DNA of 5,742 nt from the NCBI GenBank assembly GCA_007134115.1, contig SLLK01000365.1:1-5742 (forward strand), given 5' to 3'. The notes beneath the pieces are model-generated. The model made no database searches and was not told the DNA's origin. It saw only the letters and a program-made list of their open reading frames with translations. Positions 1 to 4,527 of this stretch are shown here, piece after piece. The position numbers and the translations under genes were made by a program. The DNA is from Gammaproteobacteria bacterium. Lineage in GTDB: Bacteria; Pseudomonadota; Gammaproteobacteria; UBA5335; SLRW01. Numbering within the stretch: the first letter of the stretch is position 1; every line of letters starts with the position of its first letter.

Positions 1-56
1 CAAAGCCTGAGACGCGACGAATAGATCAGCGTTTCCTTAAGCCCCGTATCCTCTCG

Positions 57-88
57 TTGACATAACCATCAAGGTCGGGTGGTATACT
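57..88 (+). promoter_or_regulatory. Candidate sigma-70 promoter for the cyclase gene
   Basis: A perfect -35 hexamer TTGACA lies at 57-62 and a good -10 hexamer TATACT at 83-88. The -10 is preceded by TGG, so it has the extended -10 form TGnTATACT (80-88). The gap between the hexamers is 20 bases, longer than the usual 16-18, so the extended -10 may carry the promoter or the TTGACA may be coincidental. Transcription would start near 94-96, leaving a leader of about 70 bases before the cyclase start at 166. No transcription data support this; it is inference from motif matches and position. Confidence 0.45.
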
Positions 89-110
89 GCTTATGCCCGT
101 GAGTTCCCGT

Positions 111-159
111 GTCCCCTGGACGATGTTCAGGGGCGGGTCAACGATGACGGCAAGGGGAC
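111..159 (+). promoter_or_regulatory. Structured leader with Shine-Dalgarno and anti-Shine-Dalgarno
   Basis: The ribosome binding site AAGGGGA (152-158) lies 7 bases before the cyclase ATG. Upstream, GTCCCCT (111-117) is an exact 7-base complement of AGGGGAC (153-159). The same C-run also forms a local hairpin: 113-120 (CCCCTGGA) pairs with 126-133 (TTCAGGGG) over 8 pairs, including one G-U, closing a 5-base loop. The two pairings exclude each other, so the leader could alternate between a sequestered and an exposed ribosome binding site. C- and G-runs are common in GC-rich leaders, so chance pairing is possible. There is no U-tract, so it is not an intrinsic terminator. Confidence 0.35.
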
Positions 160-165
160 TGCCCG

Positions 166-1335
166 ATGAGCAAAGCCAGTTCCGCTGCCCGTGCCCGGCA
201 GCCAGCGCCCGATACCGCGAATGCACCGCATGTGCTGGTGGTTGACGATCAGCGCGACAACGCCATGTTGTTGCAGCATTACCTGGAAGCCGAGGGGTAC
301 CGGGTGTCGCTGGCGGACGATGGTCGCGACGCGCTGCGCGCCGTGGCCCTGAGCCGACCCGACCTTGTCTTGCTGGACGTGATGATGCCGCACATGGATG
401 GTTTTGAGGTGTGTCGCGAGCTCAAGGCACGTCCCGACAGCGCGTTGTTGCCAGTGGTGCTGGTGACCGCGCTGGAGGCCAGCGACGACCGTATTGCCGG
501 GATCGAGGCGGGCGCCGACGAATTTCTTTCCAAGCCGGTCAATCCGCACGAGTTGCTGGCCCGGGTGCGCTCCCTGCTTCGGCTCCACTCTACCCGTCTG
601 GAGCTGGAAGAGGCGCGGCTGGCTGTGGAACGCGCGCGCGGCGAACAGTTGCGCCGTACTTTCGAGCGTTACGTTTCGCCCAAGCTGGTGGAGACCATTC
701 TGACGCAGCCGGAGCGTAGCGAGGATCTGCTGGTCAATCGCAACAAGCGCCTGGAAGCGACGGTGTTGTTCGCCGATATGCGAGGGTTTACCCGTCTTTC
801 TGAACAGAATTCGCCGGAAGTGGTGGTCGGCCTGCTCAATGAATATTTCAGCTGTCTGACTGAAGTCGCCTTTCGTCATGATGGCACGGTCTTCAATATG
901 GCCGGTGATGCCCTTTTGGTGGGCTTTGGTGTCCCGTTGCCCCAGCCGGACAGTGTATCGCGAGCCTTGCTGACCGCCGGCGAAATGCAGGCCGCCTTCG
1001 ATCGTCTGGTCCAGCGCTGGCGTAAGCGTTACGGCGTGGACGCCGGGCTCGGCATAGGCATCAATCATGGCGACGTGATTGCCGGCAATATTGGCTCACC
1101 CAGTTATATGAACTACACGGTGATCGGCGATGCCGTCAATCAGGCATCGCGTCTGACCGGGCTTGCTGCCGCCGGTGACGTGCTGGCCCTGGCAGCAGTG
1201 CGTGAGCGTGCCGATCTCGATCAGTGGGGCTTCACCGAACACACGCTGCGCCCGCCGCGCGGGCCGGTGCGGCAAGTGGGTCAGGCGGTGTTTCGTGTGG
1301 AATACCCGCCAGCGGCAGGGCAGGTCGAAGGCTGA
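166..1335 (+). CDS. Response regulator fused to class III adenylate/guanylate cyclase
   Basis: This 389-residue cytosolic protein probably couples phosphorylation by an unseen histidine kinase to synthesis of a cyclic nucleotide from ATP or GTP. Residues 21-137 are a complete REC domain with acidic pair D27/D28, phospho-acceptor D71 (in LLDVMMP), T101 and K123 (in SKPV). Residues about 138-170 are a charged linker helix, probably a coiled coil, as expected for a dimeric cyclase. Residues about 195-335 are the cyclase domain: metal aspartates D204 (LFADMRGFT) and D248 (NMAGDALL), and catalytic N325 and R329 (GDAVNQASRL). Thr at 318 is the class IIIb type of base-contact residue. The usual substrate lysine three residues before the GD motif is Asn244, so activity or base preference is uncertain. 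No signal peptide or membrane segment is seen. The ATG start has AAGGGGA at 7-base spacing. The gene converges on rpoH with a 43-base gap and is probably monocistronic. The family assignment is firm; the substrate is not. Confidence 0.93.
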   Translation: MSKASSAARARQPAPDTANAPHVLVVDDQRDNAMLLQHYLEAEGYRVSLADDGRDALRAVALSRPDLVLLDVMMPHMDGFEVCRELKARPDSALLPVVLVTALEASDDRIAGIEAGADEFLSKPVNPHELLARVRSLLRLHSTRLELEEARLAVERARGEQLRRTFERYVSPKLVETILTQPERSEDLLVNRNKRLEATVLFADMRGFTRLSEQNSPEVVVGLLNEYFSCLTEVAFRHDGTVFNMAGDALLVGFGVPLPQPDSVSRALLTAGEMQAAFDRLVQRWRKRYGVDAGLGIGINHGDVIAGNIGSPSYMNYTVIGDAVNQASRLTGLAAAGDVLALAAVRERADLDQWGFTEHTLRPPRGPVRQVGQAVFRVEYPPAAGQVEG

Positions 1336-1338
1336 ATT

Positions 1339-1367
1339 CTGCGGCGGCGGAATGTCGGCAGCCGCAG
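1339..1367. terminator. Possible shared hairpin between convergent genes
   Basis: In the 43-base gap between the convergent stop codons of the cyclase gene and rpoH, CTGCGGC (1339-1345) and GCCGCAG (1361-1367) form an exact 7-pair inverted repeat with a 15-base loop. Because it is symmetric, it could stop or stabilise transcripts from both sides. Neither strand has a U-tract after the stem and the loop is large, so a classical intrinsic terminator is doubtful. The position is the main support. Confidence 0.3.
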
Positions 1368-1378
1368 TGCAGGCAGGC

Positions 1379-2248
1379 TCAGGCCGCGCTGGCGAGTGTC
1401 TTGCGCAGCGTGGCGACGGCCTGATTCTCAATCTGGCGCACGCGCTCGGCGGAAACCGAATAGCGTTCGGCCAGTTCCCGGAGCGTGGCGCGCGGCTCGC
1501 TGATCCAGCGCTCCAAAAGGATTTCCCGGCTGCGCTCATCCAGTTCGGCCAGCGCGGCATGCAGTTGCTGCTTGCTGAAGTCCGCCCAGTCGGCATTTTC
1601 GAGCTGTTCCGCCGGGTCCGCGTTACTGGCGCTCAGGTACTGCTCCGGGGCCCAGTTGTTGTCGCCGTCGTCGTCCTGTTCCATGTCAAAAGCATAGTCA
1701 TGGCCACTGAGCCGGGATTCCATTTCGCGTACCGTACTTGCCGGCACGCCCAGGTCCTTCGCTACTGTGTTGACCTCTTCATCATTGAACCAGCCCAGCC
1801 GTTTGCGCGAACCACGCAGGCGGAAAAACAGCTTGCGCTGCGCCTTGGTCGTGGCGACCTTGACGATACGCCAGTTGCGCAGGATAAATTCGTGAATCTC
1901 CGCCTTGATCCAGTGCACCGCGAAGGAGACCAGGCGTACGCTCATTTCCGGATCAAAGCGCTTGACTGCCTTCATCAGGCCTATGTTGCCTTCCTGAACG
2001 AGATCGGCGAGCGCCAGTCCGTAGCCACGATAACCGCGGGCGATGTGTACCACAAAGCGCAGATTGGACAATACCAGCTGCTGAGCCGCGCTCACGTCCT
2101 GTTCATCACGCCAGCGTCGGGCCAGACCCCGCTCTTCCTCGGCGCTGAGTACCGGAATACCGGAAATACGCGCCATGTACGCGTCCAGGCTGCCGGTAGG
2201 CGCCGGAAGGGTGTTCATCGCACTGTCTGGAATGGCCAGGTTGCTCAT
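1379..2248 (-). CDS. rpoH: Heat-shock RNA polymerase sigma factor RpoH (sigma-32)
   Basis: This gene encodes the alternative sigma factor that directs RNA polymerase to chaperone and protease promoters after heat or protein-folding stress. The 289-residue product is close to the 284 residues of E. coli RpoH and resembles it throughout. Region 2 includes the core-binding helix around 82-100 (DLVQEGNIGLMKAVKRFDP) and the SFAVHWIKAEIHE stretch at 108-120. The RpoH box is QRKLFFRLR at 137-145, a signature of this sigma subgroup. Region 4 has the -35-reading helix-turn-helix at 255-277 (from TLRELAERY to RQIENQA). The start chosen is ATG at 2248 (MSNLAIP) because AGAGGT (2256-2261) ends 7-8 bases before it. 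An in-frame ATG at 2254 is only 2 bases from that site, and a TTG at 2269 lies upstream of it. The gene follows ftsX in the same direction, as in E. coli, but behind a gap of about 520 bases with its own promoters. The promoter zone carries a CIRCE operator, and the start region may fold. Confidence 0.98.
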   Translation of the reverse strand: MSNLAIPDSAMNTLPAPTGSLDAYMARISGIPVLSAEEERGLARRWRDEQDVSAAQQLVLSNLRFVVHIARGYRGYGLALADLVQEGNIGLMKAVKRFDPEMSVRLVSFAVHWIKAEIHEFILRNWRIVKVATTKAQRKLFFRLRGSRKRLGWFNDEEVNTVAKDLGVPASTVREMESRLSGHDYAFDMEQDDDGDNNWAPEQYLSASNADPAEQLENADWADFSKQQLHAALAELDERSREILLERWISEPRATLRELAERYSVSAERVRQIENQAVATLRKTLASAA

Positions 2249-2261
2249 CGGCATTACCTCT
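2228..2261 (-). promoter_or_regulatory. rpoH ribosome binding site with possible thermosensing fold
   Basis: The Shine-Dalgarno AGAGGT (2261-2256) precedes the rpoH ATG at 2248. On the mRNA, GG (2258-2257), AAUG (2255-2252) and CC (2251-2250) can pair with GG (2237-2236), CCAUU (2235-2231) and CC (2230-2229) in codons 4-7, giving about eight pairs with two bulges. An alternative pairs AGGU (2259-2256) with ACCU (2241-2238). Either would occlude the ribosome binding site. E. coli rpoH translation is known to be controlled by a heat-melted mRNA structure around its start; that this leader does the same is inference, and no energies were calculated. Confidence 0.3.
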
Positions 2262-2285
2262 GATCTCAATCACTTTACACGGCCT

Positions 2286-2315
2286 ATTTTAGCACTCGCT
2301 GCATTAGAGTGCTAA
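2286..2315 (-). promoter_or_regulatory. Candidate sigma-70 promoter of rpoH
   Basis: Read on the minus strand, the -10 hexamer is TAAAAT (2291-2286), preceded by TGC, which makes an extended -10 (TGnTAAAAT). An 18-base spacer separates it from a weaker -35, TTAGCA (2315-2310), matching TTGACA at 4 of 6 positions. Transcription would begin near 2279, giving an rpoH leader of about 31 bases. The two hexamers sit in the two arms of the CIRCE palindrome, so a protein bound there would block polymerase directly. The -10 is convincing; the -35 may be dictated by the palindrome sequence. Confidence 0.6.
2289..2315. promoter_or_regulatory. CIRCE operator (HrcA binding site), perfect match
   Basis: TTAGCACTC (2289-2297), a 9-base spacer (2298-2306) and GAGTGCTAA (2307-2315) match the CIRCE consensus TTAGCACTC-N9-GAGTGCTAA at all 18 arm positions. 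CIRCE is the operator of HrcA, the repressor that normally controls groESL and dnaK operons and whose activity depends on the GroEL chaperonin. Here it lies about 41 bases upstream of the rpoH start codon and overlaps the -35 to -10 span of the predicted rpoH promoter. The inference is that HrcA represses rpoH. No hrcA gene is in this window. The only gene clearly positioned to be controlled is rpoH; a weak plus-strand ORF begins more than 100 bases away on the other side. Confidence 0.93.
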
Positions 2316-2331
2316 TGCTCCGACAGGTTCC
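2304..2331 (-). promoter_or_regulatory. Candidate sigma-E promoter of rpoH
   Basis: On the minus strand, GGAACCT (2331-2325) differs by one base from the sigma-E -35 consensus GGAACTT. After a 16-base spacer comes TCTAA (2308-2304), a good sigma-E -10. Spacing and motifs resemble the known sigma-E promoter (P3) of E. coli rpoH, which keeps rpoH expressed at extreme temperature and under envelope stress. The start would fall near 2297-2299. The -10 lies within the right CIRCE arm and its spacer, so HrcA would be expected to affect this promoter too. This is motif-based inference; the sigma-E -10 is short and matches can arise by chance. Confidence 0.5.
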
Positions 2332-2427
2332 GCTGGCTGGTTGCCGGGGAACCTCTTGTTAATGTGTCGCACAGGCCTTACGGGAAATCGTGCTCACAGG
2401 TACGCCGGGGAAAATCAAAAGCGGACC

Positions 2428-2676
2428 ATGAAGTACATGAAGAGCATCAAGGGGTGGGTCCGGGAAAAGGCTGGCGTGGCTGGGGCGGATGCCCGGTTCG
2501 CTGACCGGGGAGCTGATAGCTACGACAGATCACTGATTAGCCGCGAAATTCACGCGATATGTGCGCGAGATAAGGTCTTTTACCGCTGCATCGGCGCGGG
2601 CGTCCGGCCGGTTGGTTTTTTGCAACAGCCCATCCCCCACCTTCACCAGATCGAAGAGCTGATCATGAAGGGGTAA
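2428..2676 (+). CDS. Weak small ORF, 82 residues, unrecognised
   Basis: An ORF starting ATG AAG TAC ATG AAG encodes 82 residues beginning MKYMKSIKGW and ending EELIMKG. I recognise no family, signal peptide or membrane segment. About 58 of its 82 codons end in G or C, in line with the real genes here. However, the Shine-Dalgarno is poor (CGGA only 2 bases before the ATG), and a competing ORF lies on the other strand. The reading frame is also open further upstream, to a TTG at 2341. Its stop is followed by a C-rich, G-poor tract that could serve Rho termination. It is more likely a chance ORF than a gene. Confidence 0.2.
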   Translation: MKYMKSIKGWVREKAGVAGADARFADRGADSYDRSLISREIHAICARDKVFYRCIGAGVRPVGFLQQPIPHLHQIEELIMKG

Positions 2677-2706
2677 TACGGTTTCCGGTTTCTTTTCACC
2701 TTTCAC
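2530..2706 (-). CDS. Weak small ORF, 58 residues, unrecognised
   Basis: A GTG-started ORF, co-directional with ftsX and rpoH, has GGAG (2714-2711) 4 bases upstream and encodes a charged 58-residue peptide. It contains LHDQLFDLVKVGDGLL and DAAVKDLISRTYRVNF, both plausibly amphipathic helices. I recognise no family. About 57% of codons end in G or C, lower than in the neighbouring genes, which argues against coding. It overlaps the plus-strand ORF 2428-2676 almost entirely, so at most one is likely real. If real, it would be read through from ftsX, 62 bases upstream. Confidence 0.15.
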   Translation of the reverse strand: MKGEKKPETVLPLHDQLFDLVKVGDGLLQKTNRPDARADAAVKDLISRTYRVNFAANQ

Positions 2707-2740
2707 TTTTCTCCATCCACCATCCACCCCTGACCCTTGC
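2691..2740 (+). promoter_or_regulatory. C-rich, G-poor tract, possible rut site
   Basis: These 50 plus-strand bases contain about 23 C, 18 T, 7 A and only 2 G. C-rich, G-poor RNA is the known loading substrate for Rho, so a plus-strand transcript leaving the 2428-2676 region would carry a good rut-like sequence just before running antisense into ftsX. The minus strand of the same tract is purine-rich, with G-runs at 2730-2713, so ftsX read-through RNA would look quite different. Function is inferred from composition only. Confidence 0.25.
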
Positions 2741-2750
2741 AATTCCCGGC

Positions 2751-2764
2751 GCCTGGCGCCAGGC
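2751..2764. repeat. 14-base palindrome after ftsX
   Basis: GCCTGGCGCCAGGC is a perfect palindrome 5 bases beyond the ftsX stop codon and could form a 5-pair stem with a GCGC loop. GGCGCC is also directly repeated at 2748-2753 and 2755-2760. On the ftsX transcript it is followed by a GC-rich stretch rather than a U-tract, so it is at best a weak pause or RNA-end stabiliser and not a clear terminator. Confidence 0.3.
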
Positions 2765-2768
2765 TCCG

Positions 2769-3815
2769 CTAGCGCGGTTCGATGGCATACAGGTGGCGTC
2801 CCACGGCCAGCCAGGAGCCGGCCCAGCCCAGTGCCATGGCGGAACCGGCCATGCCCAGGCCGGTGAGCAGCGGCAGGCCCTGCAACCGGTAATCGCTTTC
2901 ATACAGCGCGGCCAGATCGTAGACCGGGCCACTGAGCAGACCGACGCCGCCCGCCACCAGTATCCAGCCGAGCATACCGGCAAGCAGCCCGTACCACAGG
3001 CCGCTATACAGGAATGGCCGCCGTATAAAGGCGTCGGTTGCACCGACCAGTTTCATCACTTCGATTTCATGACGCTGGTTAAGAATATCCAGGCGGATGG
3101 TGTTGCCGATAATCACGATGACCGCCAGCGCCAGAAAAATGGCAATGGCCGTAATCGTGCGCTGGCCTATATCCAGCAGCGCAAAAAACCGTTCCAGCCA
3201 TTCCTGGTCCAGTTGCACGCCGGCCACTCCGTCCATGTTGCCCAGCTCGCGGGCTATTGCACCCACTGCATCGCTGCCGGTGGCGGCCGGCTGCACGACG
3301 ATCAGCGCCGGCAGCGGGTTGTGATCAAGCATGTCCACCGCATCGCCGTACCCTGACCAGCGTCGGAATTCGTCCAGTGCCTGCTCGCGTGTGATGATTT
3401 CCACCGCCCGGATGTCGCTGCGGTCCTCCAGTTTCCGACCCAGCGACCGCGCGCTCTCGTCGCTGACCGCTGTATCCATGAATACCGATAGCTGCACGGC
3501 ACTGTCCCAGCCGTGCGCCACCGTGCGGGCATTCTGCACCAGCACCGACAGAGAGGCCGGCATGGCCAGCGCGATGCCGATCACGCTGATGGTCAGCAGG
3601 CTGCCCAGCCGCCCGCGGTAAATTCGCCCCAGCGAGAAAGCGGCGGCCTGTATGTGGTGGGTCAGCCAGCCCAGGCCGAGTCCGCCCAGCCGTGACGGAC
3701 TGAAAGCAGCCTTCTCGCGGCGTCGGGCACCGCGGCGACCGGCGCGCAGCGGTGCTTCGGCGTGCCCGCTGTCCGGTCGACTCACGCGCGATGCGCCCTG
3801 CCTACGCCTGACCAT
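2769..3815 (-). CDS. ftsX: Cell-division permease-like protein FtsX
   Basis: FtsX is the inner-membrane partner of FtsE. Together they form a divisome complex that, in E. coli, activates septal amidases through EnvC so that daughter cells separate. The 348-residue product has the family layout: a cytoplasmic N-tail of about 70 residues rich in Arg, TM1 about 71-93 (SLLTISVIGIALAMPASL), a periplasmic domain about 94-215, then TM2 about 219-238, TM3 about 273-294 and TM4 about 313-338. The conserved cytoplasmic stretch RHEIEVMKLVGATDAFIRRPFLY (248-270, shown as RHEIEVMKLVGA and FIRRPFLY) is the FtsE-coupling region typical of FtsX. The start is ATG at 3815 because a consensus AAGGAGG (3827-3821) lies 5 bases upstream. 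A GTG at 3854 would add 13 unlikely residues. The start overlaps ftsE by 14 bases, showing translational coupling. The Arg-rich tail has about 12 Arg in the first 42 residues, perhaps for contact with lipid or with FtsE. Confidence 0.96.
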   Translation of the reverse strand: MVRRRQGASRVSRPDSGHAEAPLRAGRRGARRREKAAFSPSRLGGLGLGWLTHHIQAAAFSLGRIYRGRLGSLLTISVIGIALAMPASLSVLVQNARTVAHGWDSAVQLSVFMDTAVSDESARSLGRKLEDRSDIRAVEIITREQALDEFRRWSGYGDAVDMLDHNPLPALIVVQPAATGSDAVGAIARELGNMDGVAGVQLDQEWLERFFALLDIGQRTITAIAIFLALAVIVIIGNTIRLDILNQRHEIEVMKLVGATDAFIRRPFLYSGLWYGLLAGMLGWILVAGGVGLLSGPVYDLAALYESDYRLQGLPLLTGLGMAGSAMALGWAGSWLAVGRHLYAIEPR

Positions 3816-4527
3816 CGTGGCCTCCTTCACCATCGGGTACCACATGACCATCACGCAGGGTGATGATCCGTTTCCCCATGGGGCGGATCAGGTTCAGATC
3901 ATGGCTGGCTACCAGTACCGTGGTGCCCACCTGGTTGAAGCGCAGGAACAGTTCCATGATCTCTTTTGACAGTCGCGGGTCCAGATTGCCGGTGGGCTCA
4001 TCGGCGAGCAGGATGGGCGGCTTGTTGACCACCGCCCGCGCGATGCCTACGCGCTGCTGTTGCCCCCCGGATAGCATGGGCGGGTAGGCGCGTTCCTTGT
4101 CCAGCAGTCCCACCTGATCCAGCGCCGCCCGCACCCGGCGACCGGTTTCCAGCGGACCGACCCCGGCGATGACCAGTGGCAGCGCTACATTGTCGAATAC
4201 CGTGCGTTGCTCGAGCAGGCGGTGATCCTGAAAGATCAGGCCGACCCCGCGCCGGTAGTAGGGGATACCCCGGCGCCCGATCCTGGCCAGATTCTGGCCG
4301 TCGATGAGTACTTCGCCGCGCGTACTGCGCTCCAGTAGTCCGATCAAACGCAGCAGCGTGCTCTTGCCGGCACCCGAGTGTCCGGTCAGGAACGCCATTT
4401 CGCCACGGCGCAACTGAAAGCTGAGGTTGCTCAGCGCATCCACGCCGTCATAGCGTTTGGTGACGCTGACAAAGCGCACCATGGGTGTTTCGCGGGCCAC
4501 GCCGGAGGTCGGGGCAATGCTGCTCAC
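3802..4527 (-). CDS. ftsE: Cell-division ATP-binding protein FtsE
   Basis: FtsE is the cytoplasmic ATPase of the FtsEX complex, recruited to the Z-ring to drive septal hydrolase activation. The 241-residue product has a full ABC nucleotide-binding set: Walker A GHSGAGKST (49-57), Q-loop Q100 in IFQDH, signature LSGGQQQRVGIARA (152-165), Walker B ILLADEP (172-178), D-loop GNLD (180-183) and switch His209 (ASHD). MAFLTGHSGAGKSTLL and VVNKPPILLADEPTGNLD match FtsE rather than generic LolD/MacB-type ATPases. Its place between ftsY and ftsX settles the name. The start is GTG at 4527, overlapping the ftsY stop as GTGA, with GGAGG 9 bases upstream. This gives about 15 extra N-terminal residues compared with E. 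coli, whose start corresponds to Met16 here (4482), where no ribosome binding site is visible. Expression should be coupled to ftsY and ftsX. Confidence 0.97.
   Translation of the reverse strand: MSSIAPTSGVARETPMVRFVSVTKRYDGVDALSNLSFQLRRGEMAFLTGHSGAGKSTLLRLIGLLERSTRGEVLIDGQNLARIGRRGIPYYRRGVGLIFQDHRLLEQRTVFDNVALPLVIAGVGPLETGRRVRAALDQVGLLDKERAYPPMLSGGQQQRVGIARAVVNKPPILLADEPTGNLDPRLSKEIMELFLRFNQVGTTVLVASHDLNLIRPMGKRIITLRDGHVVPDGEGGHDGQA

Larger units (their letters stand above)
2316..2768. other. Long rpoH-ftsX intergenic region
   Basis: About 450 bases between the CIRCE element and the ftsX stop contain no recognisable gene. Visible content: the sigma-E-like -35 at 2325-2331; a hairpin CCCGGT (2492-2497) / ACCGGG (2504-2509) with a 6-base loop and no U-tract; two weak small ORFs on opposite strands (2428-2676 plus, 2530-2706 minus); a strongly C/T-biased plus strand at 2691-2740; and a 14-base palindrome at 2751-2764. 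Base composition is slightly less GC-rich than in the flanking genes. No tRNA and no convincing intrinsic terminator were seen on either strand. Confidence 0.5.

Noticed and set aside
93..245. Short ORF in the cyclase leader, starting ATG at 93 and overlapping the gene start
   Set aside because: Its ATG lies at or before the predicted transcription start and has no Shine-Dalgarno, so translation is unlikely.
127..1068. 313-codon minus-strand ORF across the cyclase gene
   Set aside because: It lies antisense to a protein with complete REC and cyclase motifs. Its product is His/Gln-rich with no recognisable domain, as expected of an antisense shadow in GC-rich DNA.
1163..2263. 366-codon plus-strand ORF across the cyclase end and rpoH
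   Set aside because: It is antisense to rpoH along most of its length, has no family resemblance and no ribosome binding site; rpoH is unmistakable on the other strand.
2249..2269. Upstream TTG (2269) and ATG (2254) starts for rpoH
   Set aside because: The only good ribosome binding site, AGAGGT at 2256-2261, lies downstream of the TTG and just 2 bases from ATG 2254. It is correctly spaced only for ATG 2248.
2289..2315. CIRCE palindrome read as an intrinsic terminator
   Set aside because: Neither strand has a U-tract after the second arm, and the exact 9-9-9 consensus fits an operator much better.
2388..2400. CRP-like site (TGTGA on the minus strand) upstream of rpoH
   Set aside because: Only one half-site is present; the matching TCACA at the right spacing is missing.
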